From Virgibacillus necropolis (lineage in GTDB: Bacteria > Bacillota > Bacilli > Bacillales > Amphibacillaceae), in contig NZ_CP022437.1 of NCBI RefSeq assembly GCF_002224365.1, positions 2,480,001 to 2,544,000 on the forward strand: 64,000 nucleotides of DNA. The letters are read 5' to 3'. Below the pieces are notes generated by a model that was not told the DNA's origin, did not search any database, and saw only the letters and a list, made by a program, of their open reading frames with translations. Positions within the stretch are counted from its first letter, which is position 1. Every line of letters starts with the position of its first letter. Below, piece after piece: positions 18,361 through 27,404 of the stretch. Made by a program: the position numbers and the translations under genes.

Positions 18361-19230
18361 TTATAAATCCTTTACAATTTCGTGAATTTCTAGTTGTTCA
18401 TCCTCAGCTAGTGGAATAAGTGGTAATCGTACACCACCACATTCAAGGCCTTTTTGACTCAATGCATATTTTACAGGTGTTGGCGAAGGATACGTAAATA
18501 ATCCGTTCATAACTGGAAGAAACCTTCTATGAATTGCTGCCGCTTCCTTAACATGACCTTGTTTAAATTTTGTTACCATCTGATTCAATTCAGTACCAAT
18601 TATATGAGAAGCCACTGACACAACACCCGAGGCCCCAATCGAGAGCATTGGTAATGTTAGCCCGTCATCACCACAATACACGCTAAAATCAGAAGAGGTT
18701 TTTTCGATGATTGTGGTAGCTTGATCTAAATCTCCGCTAGCCTCTTTTACCGAAACAATATTTTCGATTTGACTAAGTTTAATAATAGTATCCGCATTCA
18801 TGTTTATACCAGACCTACCTGGGATGTTATAAAGCATAACGGGTAACCTCGTCTTATTAGCTATTTCCATAAAGTGTTGATGCATACCGTTTTGGCTCGG
18901 TTTATTATAGTACGGGGTTACCAGCATAATTGCATCAACGCCACAATCTTCTGCTTGTTTTGTTAATGCAATTGACCCTGCTGTATTATTGCTCCCAGTT
19001 CCTGCAATCACTGGTACTCGTTTATTTACAACTTTTACAACCTGGGTAAATAAAGCTACTTTTTCTTTTGTCGATAAAGTAGGTGATTCACCAGTGGTCC
19101 CAGCTACTACCAATCCTTCAGTTCCATGATCTAATAAGTATTCCACTAAATTTGTAACTTCTTGAAAGCCTATAGCGCCTTGCTGATTAAATGGAGTTAC
19201 CATGGCTGTTAGTACATTGCCAAAATTCAT
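18361..19230 (-). CDS. dapA: 4-hydroxy-tetrahydrodipicolinate synthase
   Basis: DapA condenses pyruvate with aspartate semialdehyde, supplying both lysine/diaminopimelate synthesis and, through SpoVF, spore dipicolinate. The 289-residue protein shows the substrate loop AGTTGESPTLS, the catalytic tyrosine region VTPYYNKPSQ and the Schiff-base lysine in SVKEASGDLD. AAAGGTGAT precedes the ATG. It lies 30 bases downstream of dapG and ends at a strong terminator. Confidence 0.97.
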   Translation of the reverse strand: MNFGNVLTAMVTPFNQQGAIGFQEVTNLVEYLLDHGTEGLVVAGTTGESPTLSTKEKVALFTQVVKVVNKRVPVIAGTGSNNTAGSIALTKQAEDCGVDAIMLVTPYYNKPSQNGMHQHFMEIANKTRLPVMLYNIPGRSGINMNADTIIKLSQIENIVSVKEASGDLDQATTIIEKTSSDFSVYCGDDGLTLPMLSIGASGVVSVASHIIGTELNQMVTKFKQGHVKEAAAIHRRFLPVMNGLFTYPSPTPVKYALSQKGLECGGVRLPLIPLAEDEQLEIHEIVKDL

Positions 19231-19260
19231 TAATCATCACCTTTTCCTTTTAGAAAAAAA

Positions 19261-20484
19261 CTATTTTATACCTGGCTCTACCGTTTGACCCAAATGAAAC
19301 GTATCATGTAGTGCATTAACCGCATTCGTTAGATCCTTCTCGTGAATTAGCACCCAAATTGTCGTGTGACTATCAGCCGATTGTAAGATTTGAATTCCCT
19401 TTTCAGTAAGTGCCTGCACTATTTTAGAAGCAATTCCAGGAACCCCCATCATGCCGCCTCCAACCACTGAAACCTTTGCACAATTTTCGATCACTTGAGG
19501 GTTAAATCCTAATTTTATGATGTGGTCTAATGCAGCTTGTGTGTAGACATTTGGAATGGTAAAAATTAATCCGGTTGGAGATATATTTATAAAATCAACT
19601 GAAATCCCACCATCTGCTAAAACCTTGAACACTTCTGATTGAAGACGATACATTTCTTCCCTGTTTTTAATTTTGATTTGAGTAACAGAAGGCATATGAG
19701 CAATTCCAGTAATTAACTGATCAGGTATTTCTTTAATGTTTGAATTTGTTACTAGTGTTCCATCATCCGTTGAATAGGTAGAGCGAACATGTAAGGGTAT
19801 ATTTGCCTGCATCACAAGCTCGACAGCTCTTGGGTGAACTACTTTAGCACCTTGATAAGCCAAATTGCAAATATCTGTATACGTAACAATTTTTAATTGT
19901 CTAGCAGATTTAACCATACGAGGATCTGCTGTCATGATTCCGTTAACATCGGTAAAAATCTCAACTTTTTCTGCGTTAAGTGCCACTCCAAGAGCGGCGG
20001 CAGTGGTGTCACTGCCCCCTCTACCTATTGTAGTTATCTCCCCAGTGGACGTTTGTCCTTGAAAGCCTGCAACTACAACTACATCATGATTATCTAATTC
20101 ATTTAATAAGCGCGTGGTATTTACACTTTTAATTTTTGCCTGAGTAAATTCAGATGTAGTCATAATTCCTGCTTGTGCACCAGTAAGTGCAACTGATCGT
20201 ATATTACTGTTTTGCATCTCATTTGATAATACCACGCTAGCAATTGTTTCCCCGCAGGACAATAATAAATCGGTTTCACGCCTCTTATGGAGTGCTGTTG
20301 ACTGATTAATAAGTCCCAGTAACGTATCTGTAGCATAAGGATCAGGCATACGTCCTAATGCTGATACTACAACTACTAATTTATATTTGTTTTTAATTGC
20401 TTGCTTAATATGGGAAATTACTTTCGAAATGCTAGCGGGTGATTGTAATGAGGTTCCTCCAAATTTCTGAACTAAAATTGCCAT
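19261..20484 (-). CDS. dapG: Aspartokinase I (diaminopimelate-sensitive type)
   Basis: Phosphorylates aspartate, the first step to diaminopimelate, lysine and dipicolinate. The 407-residue protein has the kinase N-terminus VQKFGGTSLQ, the GRGGSDTTAAALG nucleotide loop and two C-terminal ACT domains (about 265-400). Its length and position identify it as the DapG type associated with spoVF, regulated by diaminopimelate in B. subtilis. In B. subtilis asd lies between spoVFB and dapG; here only 49 bases separate them and asd is absent. Confidence 0.95.
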   Translation of the reverse strand: MAILVQKFGGTSLQSPASISKVISHIKQAIKNKYKLVVVVSALGRMPDPYATDTLLGLINQSTALHKRRETDLLLSCGETIASVVLSNEMQNSNIRSVALTGAQAGIMTTSEFTQAKIKSVNTTRLLNELDNHDVVVVAGFQGQTSTGEITTIGRGGSDTTAAALGVALNAEKVEIFTDVNGIMTADPRMVKSARQLKIVTYTDICNLAYQGAKVVHPRAVELVMQANIPLHVRSTYSTDDGTLVTNSNIKEIPDQLITGIAHMPSVTQIKIKNREEMYRLQSEVFKVLADGGISVDFINISPTGLIFTIPNVYTQAALDHIIKLGFNPQVIENCAKVSVVGGGMMGVPGIASKIVQALTEKGIQILQSADSHTTIWVLIHEKDLTNAVNALHDTFHLGQTVEPGIK

Positions 20485-20533
20485 TAAAACACCTCTATTT
20501 TACAACCATTTATTTTTTGAATAACCTTTTTTA

Positions 20534-21136
20534 TTAACTTTCCCCATTATTTTGGTAGGGGATAATGACTGGCTGAATTTGCTCAAAAAGCAGTGCTGAT
20601 TCTATGGTATCAGCTAGCAATTCCATGTGTGAAACGAGTGAATTCGGTTTTTTATAGGGGTCATCTTGCCCATAAGGAATAAAATAAATATATTTACTAG
20701 CCATTAACCGCATTAGATTAACACCGTTAAGTCCTAATGCATCATTTGTGGAAACACCTAATACCACTGGCTTCCCATTTCTCATCGTTGCTTTTGCTGC
20801 CATTAATACTGGTGAATCTGTAAGTGCATTAGCAAATTTACTCATAGAATTACCTGTTAGTGGAGCAATAACCATACAGTCGAGTGGTGCGGCCGGTCCT
20901 AATGGTTCAGCTTCTGGCATTGTAGAGATTACCTTCTTGCCTGTCATGGACTCGATTTTTTCAATATGATCTTCCGCTTTACCGAATTTTGTATCTGTCG
21001 TTCGCACAGTATACGTTACAATTGGAACAACCTCTGCACCTTCCTTCATTAGTTTCTCAATTTGCGGAAACACCTGATCGTACGTACAATGAGAACCTGT
21101 AAGTCCAAAACCAATTCGTTTTCCTTTTAAAGTCAT
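20534..21136 (-). CDS. spoVFB: Dipicolinate synthase subunit B
   Basis: A 200-residue flavoprotein-like subunit of dipicolinate synthase, made in the mother cell; dipicolinate is then moved to the spore core. The sequence has the Rossmann-like flavodoxin fold features KGKRIGFGLTGSHCTYDQVF and APLTGNSMSKFANALTDSPVL. It overlaps spoVFA by four bases (ATGA) with GGAGG just upstream, so the two subunits are made together. It is followed by dapG. Confidence 0.96.
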   Translation of the reverse strand: MTLKGKRIGFGLTGSHCTYDQVFPQIEKLMKEGAEVVPIVTYTVRTTDTKFGKAEDHIEKIESMTGKKVISTMPEAEPLGPAAPLDCMVIAPLTGNSMSKFANALTDSPVLMAAKATMRNGKPVVLGVSTNDALGLNGVNLMRLMASKYIYFIPYGQDDPYKKPNSLVSHMELLADTIESALLFEQIQPVIIPYQNNGES

Positions 21137-22017
21137 TCTGTTTCCTCCTTGCTAGTAATAAACTTTTTAATTACATCTGCTAAAATTCTCCCCGCAGTTT
21201 TAGGCGCTACAATACTAGGTAAGCTCTTAGCCAATATCGCTTCAATCCCTCGTTGTTCAGCGTATTCAAAATCTGTTCCACCTGGTTTAGAAGCCAAATC
21301 AATGATTAATCCATGTGATGGTAAATATTGAATGGACTCTTTCGTGATTACGCGAGCTGGTATGGTATTAATTAATATGTCACAATCAACTGTATTATCT
21401 GGAAGCTCTTCAAATGGAATTGCATTAAATCCCATTTCTGTTATTCGCGCCAAATCTTCCGTTTTTCTAGCACAAACGGAAACCTTCGCACCAAGAGCAG
21501 CGAATTTGTTCGCAATTGTTTTTCCAACACGACCATAGCCAACCACAAGAACATTTGCGGAATGAATGGTAAAATCAGTATGTTCAATTACCATCATGAT
21601 TGTTCCTTCCGCCGTTGGAATAGAGTTATAAACCGCAATATCATCTCTGTCAAATAATTTTACTAATCGTCTATTCGCTTCAGAAGTAATTGAAGTTAAA
21701 TAGTCATTTGCAATGCCCGTAAAGATTGAAACGGTACTTTTCAATTTTTGGACCCAATCTTTTGTTAAATGAATTGATTGGTCAGAAAAGACTGGATCGA
21801 TCATTCCGTTATTATCCGTGCCTGTTACAGGTAGAATAACCATATCTAATTTTTCTGGTTCTAGCTCAGAAAACTCCATTTGCTTTAAACCTGTATAACC
21901 TTGGTTCAATTTATCAAATCCAACTAAGCAAATAGTAGTATTGTCTAGTTGTTGTAATTGGCGTATTAATTCAATATATCTGGCATCTCCACCAATCACA
22001 GCTATTAAATAACCCAT
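21133..22017 (-). CDS. spoVFA: Dipicolinate synthase subunit A
   Basis: The 294-residue catalytic NAD(P)-dependent subunit, oxidising dihydrodipicolinate. The protein has an N-terminal IAVIGGDARYIELIRQLQ segment and the nucleotide-binding VLVVGYGRVGKTIANKFAA in the C-terminal half. The start at 22017 follows AAGGAGTG by ten bases; an upstream ATG at 22044 has no ribosome binding site. A SigK-type promoter candidate lies about 55-80 bases upstream, in keeping with mother-cell expression. Confidence 0.95.
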   Translation of the reverse strand: MGYLIAVIGGDARYIELIRQLQQLDNTTICLVGFDKLNQGYTGLKQMEFSELEPEKLDMVILPVTGTDNNGMIDPVFSDQSIHLTKDWVQKLKSTVSIFTGIANDYLTSITSEANRRLVKLFDRDDIAVYNSIPTAEGTIMMVIEHTDFTIHSANVLVVGYGRVGKTIANKFAALGAKVSVCARKTEDLARITEMGFNAIPFEELPDNTVDCDILINTIPARVITKESIQYLPSHGLIIDLASKPGGTDFEYAEQRGIEAILAKSLPSIVAPKTAGRILADVIKKFITSKEETE

Positions 22018-22070
22018 ATGCGATATACACTCCTTGTTATACAAAAACCAATTTTGAAATCATTTCCTTA

Positions 22071-22097
22071 TAGCTTATGTGTTTCACGTTGGTAAGT
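22071..22097 (-). promoter_or_regulatory. Candidate SigK promoter for spoVFA-spoVFB
   Basis: The minus strand carries CATAAGCTA (complement at 22071-22079), an exact match to the SigK -10 pattern CATANNNTA, with AC dinucleotides 12 and 16 bases upstream for the -35 element. It lies about 55 bases before the spoVFA start. B. subtilis spoVF is SigK-dependent. Confidence 0.55.
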
Positions 22098-22200
22098 GAG
22101 TATTATTAAAAAAAACTTGGTATTCACCTCACCTCGACTGGCTAATCCAAAGCTTTCCTCCTACTAATTACCTCAGAAATAATTTGTTTTGCATTAAAAA

Positions 22201-22240
22201 AAGAAAAAGAAAAAAGGCTAGTATTTTAACATACTAGCCT
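22201..22240 (-). terminator. Intrinsic terminator after ymxH
   Basis: On the minus strand AGGCTAGTAT pairs exactly with ATACTAGCCT around a six-base loop and is followed by TTTTTTCTTTTT. It makes spoVFA a separate transcription unit. Confidence 0.92.
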
Positions 22241-22267
22241 CGCGTTATTCACCTAAAGTATTGTCGA

Positions 22268-22504
22268 TTATCCGTCTGTTTCAATCATAATCATATCTTC
22301 CCCGATTTTCTTTATTGCTTTCCAATGAATTTTTGTTTCCGCACCTTCTTTTTTTAAACCAAACCACTTGTAATTAGGAATAATAAAAGATCTGATTTGA
22401 CCGGTTTTCTCGTCAATTTCCAAATCAGTTGCACCCAAAACACCTAGCCTTGAACCATGGCTTACGTTAACAATTTCTTTACCACTTATATCTTTATAAC
22501 GCAT
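22268..22504 (-). CDS. ymxH: YlmC/YmxH-family PRC-barrel sporulation protein
   Basis: A 78-residue protein (MRYKDISGKEIVNVSHGSRLG) of the YlmC/YmxH family, with the PRC-barrel-like pattern LEIDEKTGQIRSFIIP and the ending HWKAIKKIGEDMIMIE. Function is unknown. The start at 22504 follows GAGGTGAG; the upstream extension to 22573 crosses the mlpA terminator and is rejected. It has its own downstream terminator and so is a short monocistronic unit or the end of one reading through from mlpA. Confidence 0.88.
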   Translation of the reverse strand: MRYKDISGKEIVNVSHGSRLGVLGATDLEIDEKTGQIRSFIIPNYKWFGLKKEGAETKIHWKAIKKIGEDMIMIETDG

Positions 22505-22544
22505 CCTACTCACCTCATTTAGTATACGTATTATAACTATATGT

Positions 22545-22582
22545 AAAAAATAATAACCTATGTCAAAAGACATAGGTTATTT
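22545..22582 (-). terminator. Intrinsic terminator after mlpA
   Basis: AATAACCTATGTC pairs perfectly with GACATAGGTTATT around four bases, and the minus-strand product ends in ATTTTTT. It lies eight bases past the mlpA stop. Confidence 0.92.
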
Positions 22583-22589
22583 TAAACTT

Positions 22590-23810
22590 TTAGTTTTGCT
22601 TTGGAGCGATTAACGCCGTCGATGGCTCTGATTTAAACATAGTTTCAATGACAGTTTGAATCGTTCTATGATCAACCATTTCAATTTCTTTTATCATATC
22701 ATCCAATGTGCGATGACGCTGAAGCAGTAGTTCGTTTCTTCCATTTCTGCTCATACGACTATTTGTACTCTCAAGACTTAGCATTAGATTACCTTTCAAC
22801 TGTTCTTTACTATTTTTCAGTTCTTTATCTGTCAGTCCATTTGAAATCAGTTCATTAACGGTGCTTGATATCGTTTCTTGTAATAATGGTAGCTGTTCTT
22901 TACCCGTTCCAGCATATATTGTTAACAGTCCACTATCTAAGAAGGAAGAGTGGTATGAAAACACTGCGTAAGCTAATCCTTTTTGTTCCCTTACATCCTG
23001 AAATAGTCTTGAACTCATGCTTCCACCCAGCACATTATTCATAATAATTAAACTGTAGGTGAGGTCATCACCTACTGGTAATCCATCATATCCGATACAT
23101 AAATGAGCTTGTTCTGTCTCCTTATTACGTTTCATTTGATTTGTATGGAATATAGGTTTACCTAATGATTCATGCTTTTGATCCGATTCGTAATTGCCAA
23201 AATGTGATTCTATTTTACGAATATAGGAATCGTCTACGTTTCCAGCTACTGAAACAACTACGTTATCAGGTGTATAGCGATTAGCGATATAATCTCTTAG
23301 TGTATTAGGTTTAAACGATTTTAATTGTGTTTCTGTCCCTAATATAGGGTAGCCTAATGGATGATCTCCGTACGATGCATGTGCTAAAAGATCATGAATT
23401 ATATCATCTGGTGTATCCTCATACATTTTAATTTCTTCTAATACTACCTTCTTTTCTCTTTCCATTTCATCTTCATCAAAAGAAGAATTAAAGAACATAT
23501 CAGCCAAAATTTCTAACGCATATTCTTTATGGTTATCTAAAACTTTTGCATAAAAACAGGTATATTCCTTTGACGTAAATGCATTAACCTGCCCACCAAT
23601 AGCATCAAAGGCTTCAGCGATATCTTTTGCTGACCTTGTCTCAGTTCCTTTAAAGAACATATGCTCAAGGAAGTGTGAAATTCCATTATTCGTATCTGTT
23701 TCATTTCGTGATCCAGTCAATACCCAGATACCAATTGTTACTGATCGTACAGCGGGAATCTTTTCCTGCACAATACGCAAACCATTTTTACATGTATGTT
23801 TTTCAATCAC
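22590..23810 (-). CDS. mlpA: M16-family zinc protease MlpA (YmxG)
   Basis: A 406-residue processing-peptidase-like metalloprotease. The zinc motif HFLEH lies in ISHFLEHMFFKGTETRSA, the third ligand region is EREKKVVLEEIKMYEDTPDD, and the C-terminal half has REQKGLAYAVFSYHSSF. In B. subtilis MlpA influences aprE expression. The start codon is GTG, supported by AGGAGG eight bases upstream. It follows ylxY closely (35 bases) and is probably co-transcribed with it. Confidence 0.94.
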   Translation of the reverse strand: MIEKHTCKNGLRIVQEKIPAVRSVTIGIWVLTGSRNETDTNNGISHFLEHMFFKGTETRSAKDIAEAFDAIGGQVNAFTSKEYTCFYAKVLDNHKEYALEILADMFFNSSFDEDEMEREKKVVLEEIKMYEDTPDDIIHDLLAHASYGDHPLGYPILGTETQLKSFKPNTLRDYIANRYTPDNVVVSVAGNVDDSYIRKIESHFGNYESDQKHESLGKPIFHTNQMKRNKETEQAHLCIGYDGLPVGDDLTYSLIIMNNVLGGSMSSRLFQDVREQKGLAYAVFSYHSSFLDSGLLTIYAGTGKEQLPLLQETISSTVNELISNGLTDKELKNSKEQLKGNLMLSLESTNSRMSRNGRNELLLQRHRTLDDMIKEIEMVDHRTIQTVIETMFKSEPSTALIAPKQN

Positions 23811-23845
23811 AGATGAATCCTCCTATTATTACGTGCATTATTTCC

Positions 23846-24799
23846 CTAATTTAAACGTTCCTCAGAAAGTAACTTCTCAACTGTACCTAAATGATAGTCT
23901 TTTTCTTGTATTACAGTAATTAAATCTTTCAAACCACGTACTATTGCTTCAGTAGGATGCATTAAAATGGTTGCACCTGGATGAAGTTTAGGCGTTACTC
24001 GATTCATCATAACAGATACAGATGGATTCTTCCAATCAATGGTATCTACACTCCACAAAATAGTCTCCATATTATAACTAGCCGCTACTTTTACGACTTG
24101 ATCCGTATAACTTCCACTTGGAGGTGCTAATAATGTTGGCTTTTCACCGGTTATAGCTTGAAGTGTATCATTCGTGTTTTTTATTTGTTCCATTATTTCT
24201 TGTTCAGATAAACGTGCCATATCGGGATGATTATATGCATGATTACCAATTACATGCCCTTGTTCTGCTATCATTTGAACATATTCCGCATTATTCTTAG
24301 CCCATTTTCCCTCGATAAAAAAAGTTGCTTTTACATGTTGCTCTTTTAATATATTTAAAATTGGCGGTATGTATTCCGTTCCCCACGAAACATTAATCAT
24401 TAAAGAAACCATTTCTTTAGATGGATTTCCACGATAAATTGGCGCGGGTTTTAAATCATTTAATGAAATACTGGGTTTGATTTCATCAAATACAAGTAGC
24501 TTTTTATTAAATACACCATCTTTTTTCATTTTTTTATATGATTTATCAATATTTACTTCCCTACCATTTAAGCCAGGAATCTTTTTCCATACCTTATCGA
24601 TTACTGCATTTTGGGGTGGAATTTTATATGCAGAATTTTTTGCTGTTATTTCCTCATATAATGGATCCTTATTTTTCACTGAGTACTGTACGTCAGAGAA
24701 TGTAGTAATTTTTTTTGATTCAAAAGGATTAGTTAAAGGATTAAACGAAATAACTACTAAAAAGAAAAAAACAAAAGCTTGGATGATCCATCTATACAT
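23846..24799 (-). CDS. ylxY: YlxY, sporulation-type polysaccharide deacetylase family protein, probably without deacetylase activity
   Basis: A 317-residue exported or membrane-anchored protein: an N-terminal hydrophobic segment (about 3-22), then a NodB-like domain from about 125. The catalytic TFDDG motif of active deacetylases is replaced by INVSWGTEY, so the metal-binding aspartates are missing, although the HAYNHPDMARL histidines remain. The same loss is found in B. subtilis YlxY. GGGGGG precedes the ATG at 24799. Downstream of pnp as in B. subtilis, but separated from it by a repeat array. Possible role in spore envelope assembly; not known. Confidence 0.9.
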   Translation of the reverse strand: MYRWIIQAFVFFFLVVISFNPLTNPFESKKITTFSDVQYSVKNKDPLYEEITAKNSAYKIPPQNAVIDKVWKKIPGLNGREVNIDKSYKKMKKDGVFNKKLLVFDEIKPSISLNDLKPAPIYRGNPSKEMVSLMINVSWGTEYIPPILNILKEQHVKATFFIEGKWAKNNAEYVQMIAEQGHVIGNHAYNHPDMARLSEQEIMEQIKNTNDTLQAITGEKPTLLAPPSGSYTDQVVKVAASYNMETILWSVDTIDWKNPSVSVMMNRVTPKLHPGATILMHPTEAIVRGLKDLITVIQEKDYHLGTVEKLLSEERLN

Positions 24800-24855
24800 A
24801 CTAAATCCCCCCTCTCATTTCAATCATATGAACGAAAAGGACAAGATATGATAAA

Positions 24856-25150
24856 GAAAAGTGTAGTAGGCTCGCTTAGCGACGACAAGCATAGTCAAGA
24901 GACCGTAGAGCACACGACCTTTGTGCCCGGAGTGTCTATTGACTATGTCTCGAGTCGCTAGCCTACGAAACTGATAAAGAAAAGCGGAGGCGACAGCTCG
25001 GAAGCGGACGCATAAGCAAGGAACCGTAGAATGCACGGGTTTTAGCATTCGGAGTGTTCATTGCTTATGACGACAGCTTCTAGGAGCCGCAGCTAGACAA
25101 TGAAAAGTGTAATAGGCCTGCTTAGCGACGAAAAGCATAAGCGAGGGAAA
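24856..25150. repeat. Hairpin repeat array downstream of pnp: units A, B and partial A
   Basis: Three tandem units start with GAAAAG: A at 24856-24978 (123 bp), B at 24979-25101 (123 bp) and a truncated A at 25102-25150. Each full unit folds on itself. In A, GTAGGCT pairs with AGCCTAC, AGCGAC with GTCGCT and CATAGTCAA with TTGACTATG. In B, GCATAAGCAA faces TTGCTTATGA and GAATGC pairs with GCATTC at the tip. The same unit order occurs upstream of pnp. Confidence 0.85.
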
Positions 25151-25181
25151 AACGAGGAGATTCTTATCAAAATGAGCAAAT

Positions 25182-25214
25182 AAAAAAAGAAACTGGTTCT
25201 CCAGCCTCTTCATT
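25182..25214 (-). terminator. Intrinsic terminator after pnp
   Basis: On the minus strand GAAGAGGCTGG pairs with CCAGTTTCTTT (including G-U pairs) around AGAA and is followed by a T run. It lies 11 bases past the pnp stop, so the downstream repeat array lies mostly outside the terminated pnp transcript. Confidence 0.8.
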
Positions 25215-25224
25215 CATTGTTTGT

Positions 25225-27336
25225 TTATGATCTTGATTTCTCACTTTTTTCTTTTTGTTCAAGTAGTACGGCTTTTCTTGAAAGATTAACTCTACCTTGA
25301 TGATCGACTTCTTTAACTTTCACCATGAATTCATCACCAATAGATACAACATCTTCCACTTTGTTCGTCCGTTCCTCGGCTAATTCAGAGATATGAACCA
25401 AGCCATCTTTGCCTTTGAAGATTTCAACAAATGCACCAAATTTCTCGATGCGTTTTACTGTTCCTAAATACAGTTGACCTACTTCAACTTCGCGTACTAA
25501 ATCTTCAATGATTTTTTTCGCTTTACTATTCATAGTTGAGTCAGTCGAAGAGATAAACACGCTACCATCTTGTTCAATATCAATTTTAACGCCAGTTTCT
25601 TCGATGATTTTATTGATTTGCTTACCGCTTGGCCCAATAACATCACGGATTTTATCAGGTTTAATAGACATTGTTAAAATCTTAGGGGCATATTCGGAAA
25701 GCTCTGTTTTAGGCTTATCAATCGTTTCAAGCATATGACCTAAAATATGTTGTCTACCATGTTTAGCTTGTGTTAATGCTTCCTCTAAAATTTCTCTTGA
25801 TAACCCATCGATTTTAATATCCATTTGTAATGCGGTTACACCTTTACTTGTACCAGCCACTTTAAAGTCCATATCACCTAAGGCATCTTCCATACCTTGA
25901 ATATCCGTTAAGATCGTATAGTCATCACCTGATTTCACAAGTCCCATTGCAATTCCAGCTACTGGTGCTTTAATTGGAACTCCTGCATGCATCATAGCCA
26001 GCGTACTTGCACATATACTCGCTTGTGAAGTTGATCCGTTTGATTCTAATACTTCCGATACAAGTCTAACTGTGTAAGGGAATTCAGTTTCTGATGGCAT
26101 TACCTTTTCAAGTGCACGTTCTCCTAATGCTCCATGACCAATTTCACGACGGCCTGGACCACGTATTGGACCTGTTTCCCCTACACTATATTGAGGGAAA
26201 TTGTAATGATGCATAAATCGTTTCGTTTCCTCTAAATCTAATCCGTCAAGAATTTGTACGTCACCTAAAGCTCCTAATGTACAAACACTTAATGCTTGCG
26301 TTTGTCCGCGAGTAAATAAACCTGAACCATGCGTTCTTGGCAATACACCAATGCGTGATGTAAGTGGACGAATTTCATCAGGCTTACGGCCATCTGGACG
26401 AATTTTTTCTTTTGTGATTAATCGGCGAACCTCATCCTTAACCATCTTATCAAGAATAGACTTCACCTGTTTAATAACGCTATCTTCTTCGCCTTCATAC
26501 GCTTCTAAAACTTCTGCCTTAACTTCTTCAATAGCCCGTTCACGAGCATGTTTTTCATGCACTTGAATTGCAGATACTAGCTTTTCTTTTGATTCACTTT
26601 CGATCTTAACTAGTAAATCTTGATCTAGTTCAAACAACGTAACATCTGTTTTCTCTTTTGCAACAGCGGCAACAATTTCTTCTTGAAATGCGACAAGCCG
26701 TTTTATTTCATCGTGCCCAAACATAATTGCTTCAAGCATTACTTCCTCAGGAACTTCATTTGCTCCAGCCTCAACCATGTTGATTGCATCCTTCGTGCCA
26801 GCAACAGTAAGTTCAATATCACTTTTTTGTTGTTGCTCAATAGTTGGGTTAATCACAAATTCACCATCAACTTGTCCAACAACAGCACCAGCAATTGGTC
26901 CACTGAATGGAATATCAGATATACTTAGTGCAATAGATGAACCGATCATAGCTGCCATCTCTGATGTACAGTCTTGATCAACACTCATTACGGTACTGAT
27001 AACTTGTACTTCATTTCGAAAGCCATCTGGAAATAAAGGTCGGATCGGACGGTCAATCAAACGTGATGCTAAAATTGCTTTCTCACTTGGACGACCTTCA
27101 CGCTTAATAAAACCACCAGGTATTTTTCCCACGGCATATAAACGTTCCTCATAATTAACCGTTAATGGGAAAAAAGGTAAATCTTTAGGTTTCTTTGATG
27201 CAGTTGCGGCGGTTAATACAGAAGTATCACCATATTGAATCATACAAGCTCCATTCGCTTGTTTTGCAAGTTCTCCAATTTCTACTGTGAATTTATTACC
27301 AGAAATTTCAGTGGAGAATAATTGTTTTTCTACCAT
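25225..27336 (-). CDS. pnp: Polyribonucleotide nucleotidyltransferase (PNPase)
   Basis: PNPase degrades RNA 3' to 5' by phosphorolysis and forms part of the RNA degradosome-like network. The 703-residue protein has two RNase PH domains (the second with the [15 protein letters not shown] and [18 protein letters not shown] segments), a KH domain (about 553-615, [16 protein letters not shown]) and an S1 domain (about 620-690). GAAAGGAG lies about 11 bases before the ATG at 27336; an in-frame TTG at 27357 overlaps that site. It has its own promoter and terminator and is flanked on both sides by A-B-A hairpin repeat arrays. Confidence 0.97.
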   Translation of the reverse strand: MVEKQLFSTEISGNKFTVEIGELAKQANGACMIQYGDTSVLTAATASKKPKDLPFFPLTVNYEERLYAVGKIPGGFIKREGRPSEKAILASRLIDRPIRPLFPDGFRNEVQVISTVMSVDQDCTSEMAAMIGSSIALSISDIPFSGPIAGAVVGQVDGEFVINPTIEQQQKSDIELTVAGTKDAINMVEAGANEVPEEVMLEAIMFGHDEIKRLVAFQEEIVAAVAKEKTDVTLFELDQDLLVKIESESKEKLVSAIQVHEKHARERAIEEVKAEVLEAYEGEEDSVIKQVKSILDKMVKDEVRRLITKEKIRPDGRKPDEIRPLTSRIGVLPRTHGSGLFTRGQTQALSVCTLGALGDVQILDGLDLEETKRFMHHYNFPQYSVGETGPIRGPGRREIGHGALGERALEKVMPSETEFPYTVRLVSEVLESNGSTSQASICASTLAMMHAGVPIKAPVAGIAMGLVKSGDDYTILTDIQGMEDALGDMDFKVAGTSKGVTALQMDIKIDGLSREILEEALTQAKHGRQHILGHMLETIDKPKTELSEYAPKILTMSIKPDKIRDVIGPSGKQINKIIEETGVKIDIEQDGSVFISSTDSTMNSKAKKIIEDLVREVEVGQLYLGTVKRIEKFGAFVEIFKGKDGLVHISELAEERTNKVEDVVSIGDEFMVKVKEVDHQGRVNLSRKAVLLEQKEKSEKSRS

Positions 27337-27372
27337 TAGATTGAGTACTCCTTTCAAAAGCTACTATAGTTC

Positions 27373-27401
27373 ATTTTATAGATAAAATGTTCGTATGTAA
27401 A
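27373..27401 (-). promoter_or_regulatory. pnp promoter
   Basis: On the minus strand TTTACA (27396-27401), a 17-base spacer and TAAAAT (27373-27378) precede the pnp start by about 37 bases. It begins where the repeat array ends and follows the rpsO terminator, so pnp can be transcribed separately from rpsO. Confidence 0.6.
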
Positions 27402-27404
27402 CAA

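Larger units (their letters stand above)
24800..25224. other. Gene-free 425-bp stretch between ylxY and pnp
   Basis: It holds the downstream A-B-A hairpin repeat array (24856-25150) and the pnp terminator (25182-25214). The open reading frames inside it follow the repeat and show no family resemblance. Confidence 0.8.

Noticed and set aside
22110-22170. TAGGAGGAAAGCTTTG, a perfect ribosome binding site with TTG start before spoVFA
   Set aside because: The frame stops after two codons (TTG GAT TAG). It may be a relic of a lost gene but cannot be supported as one.
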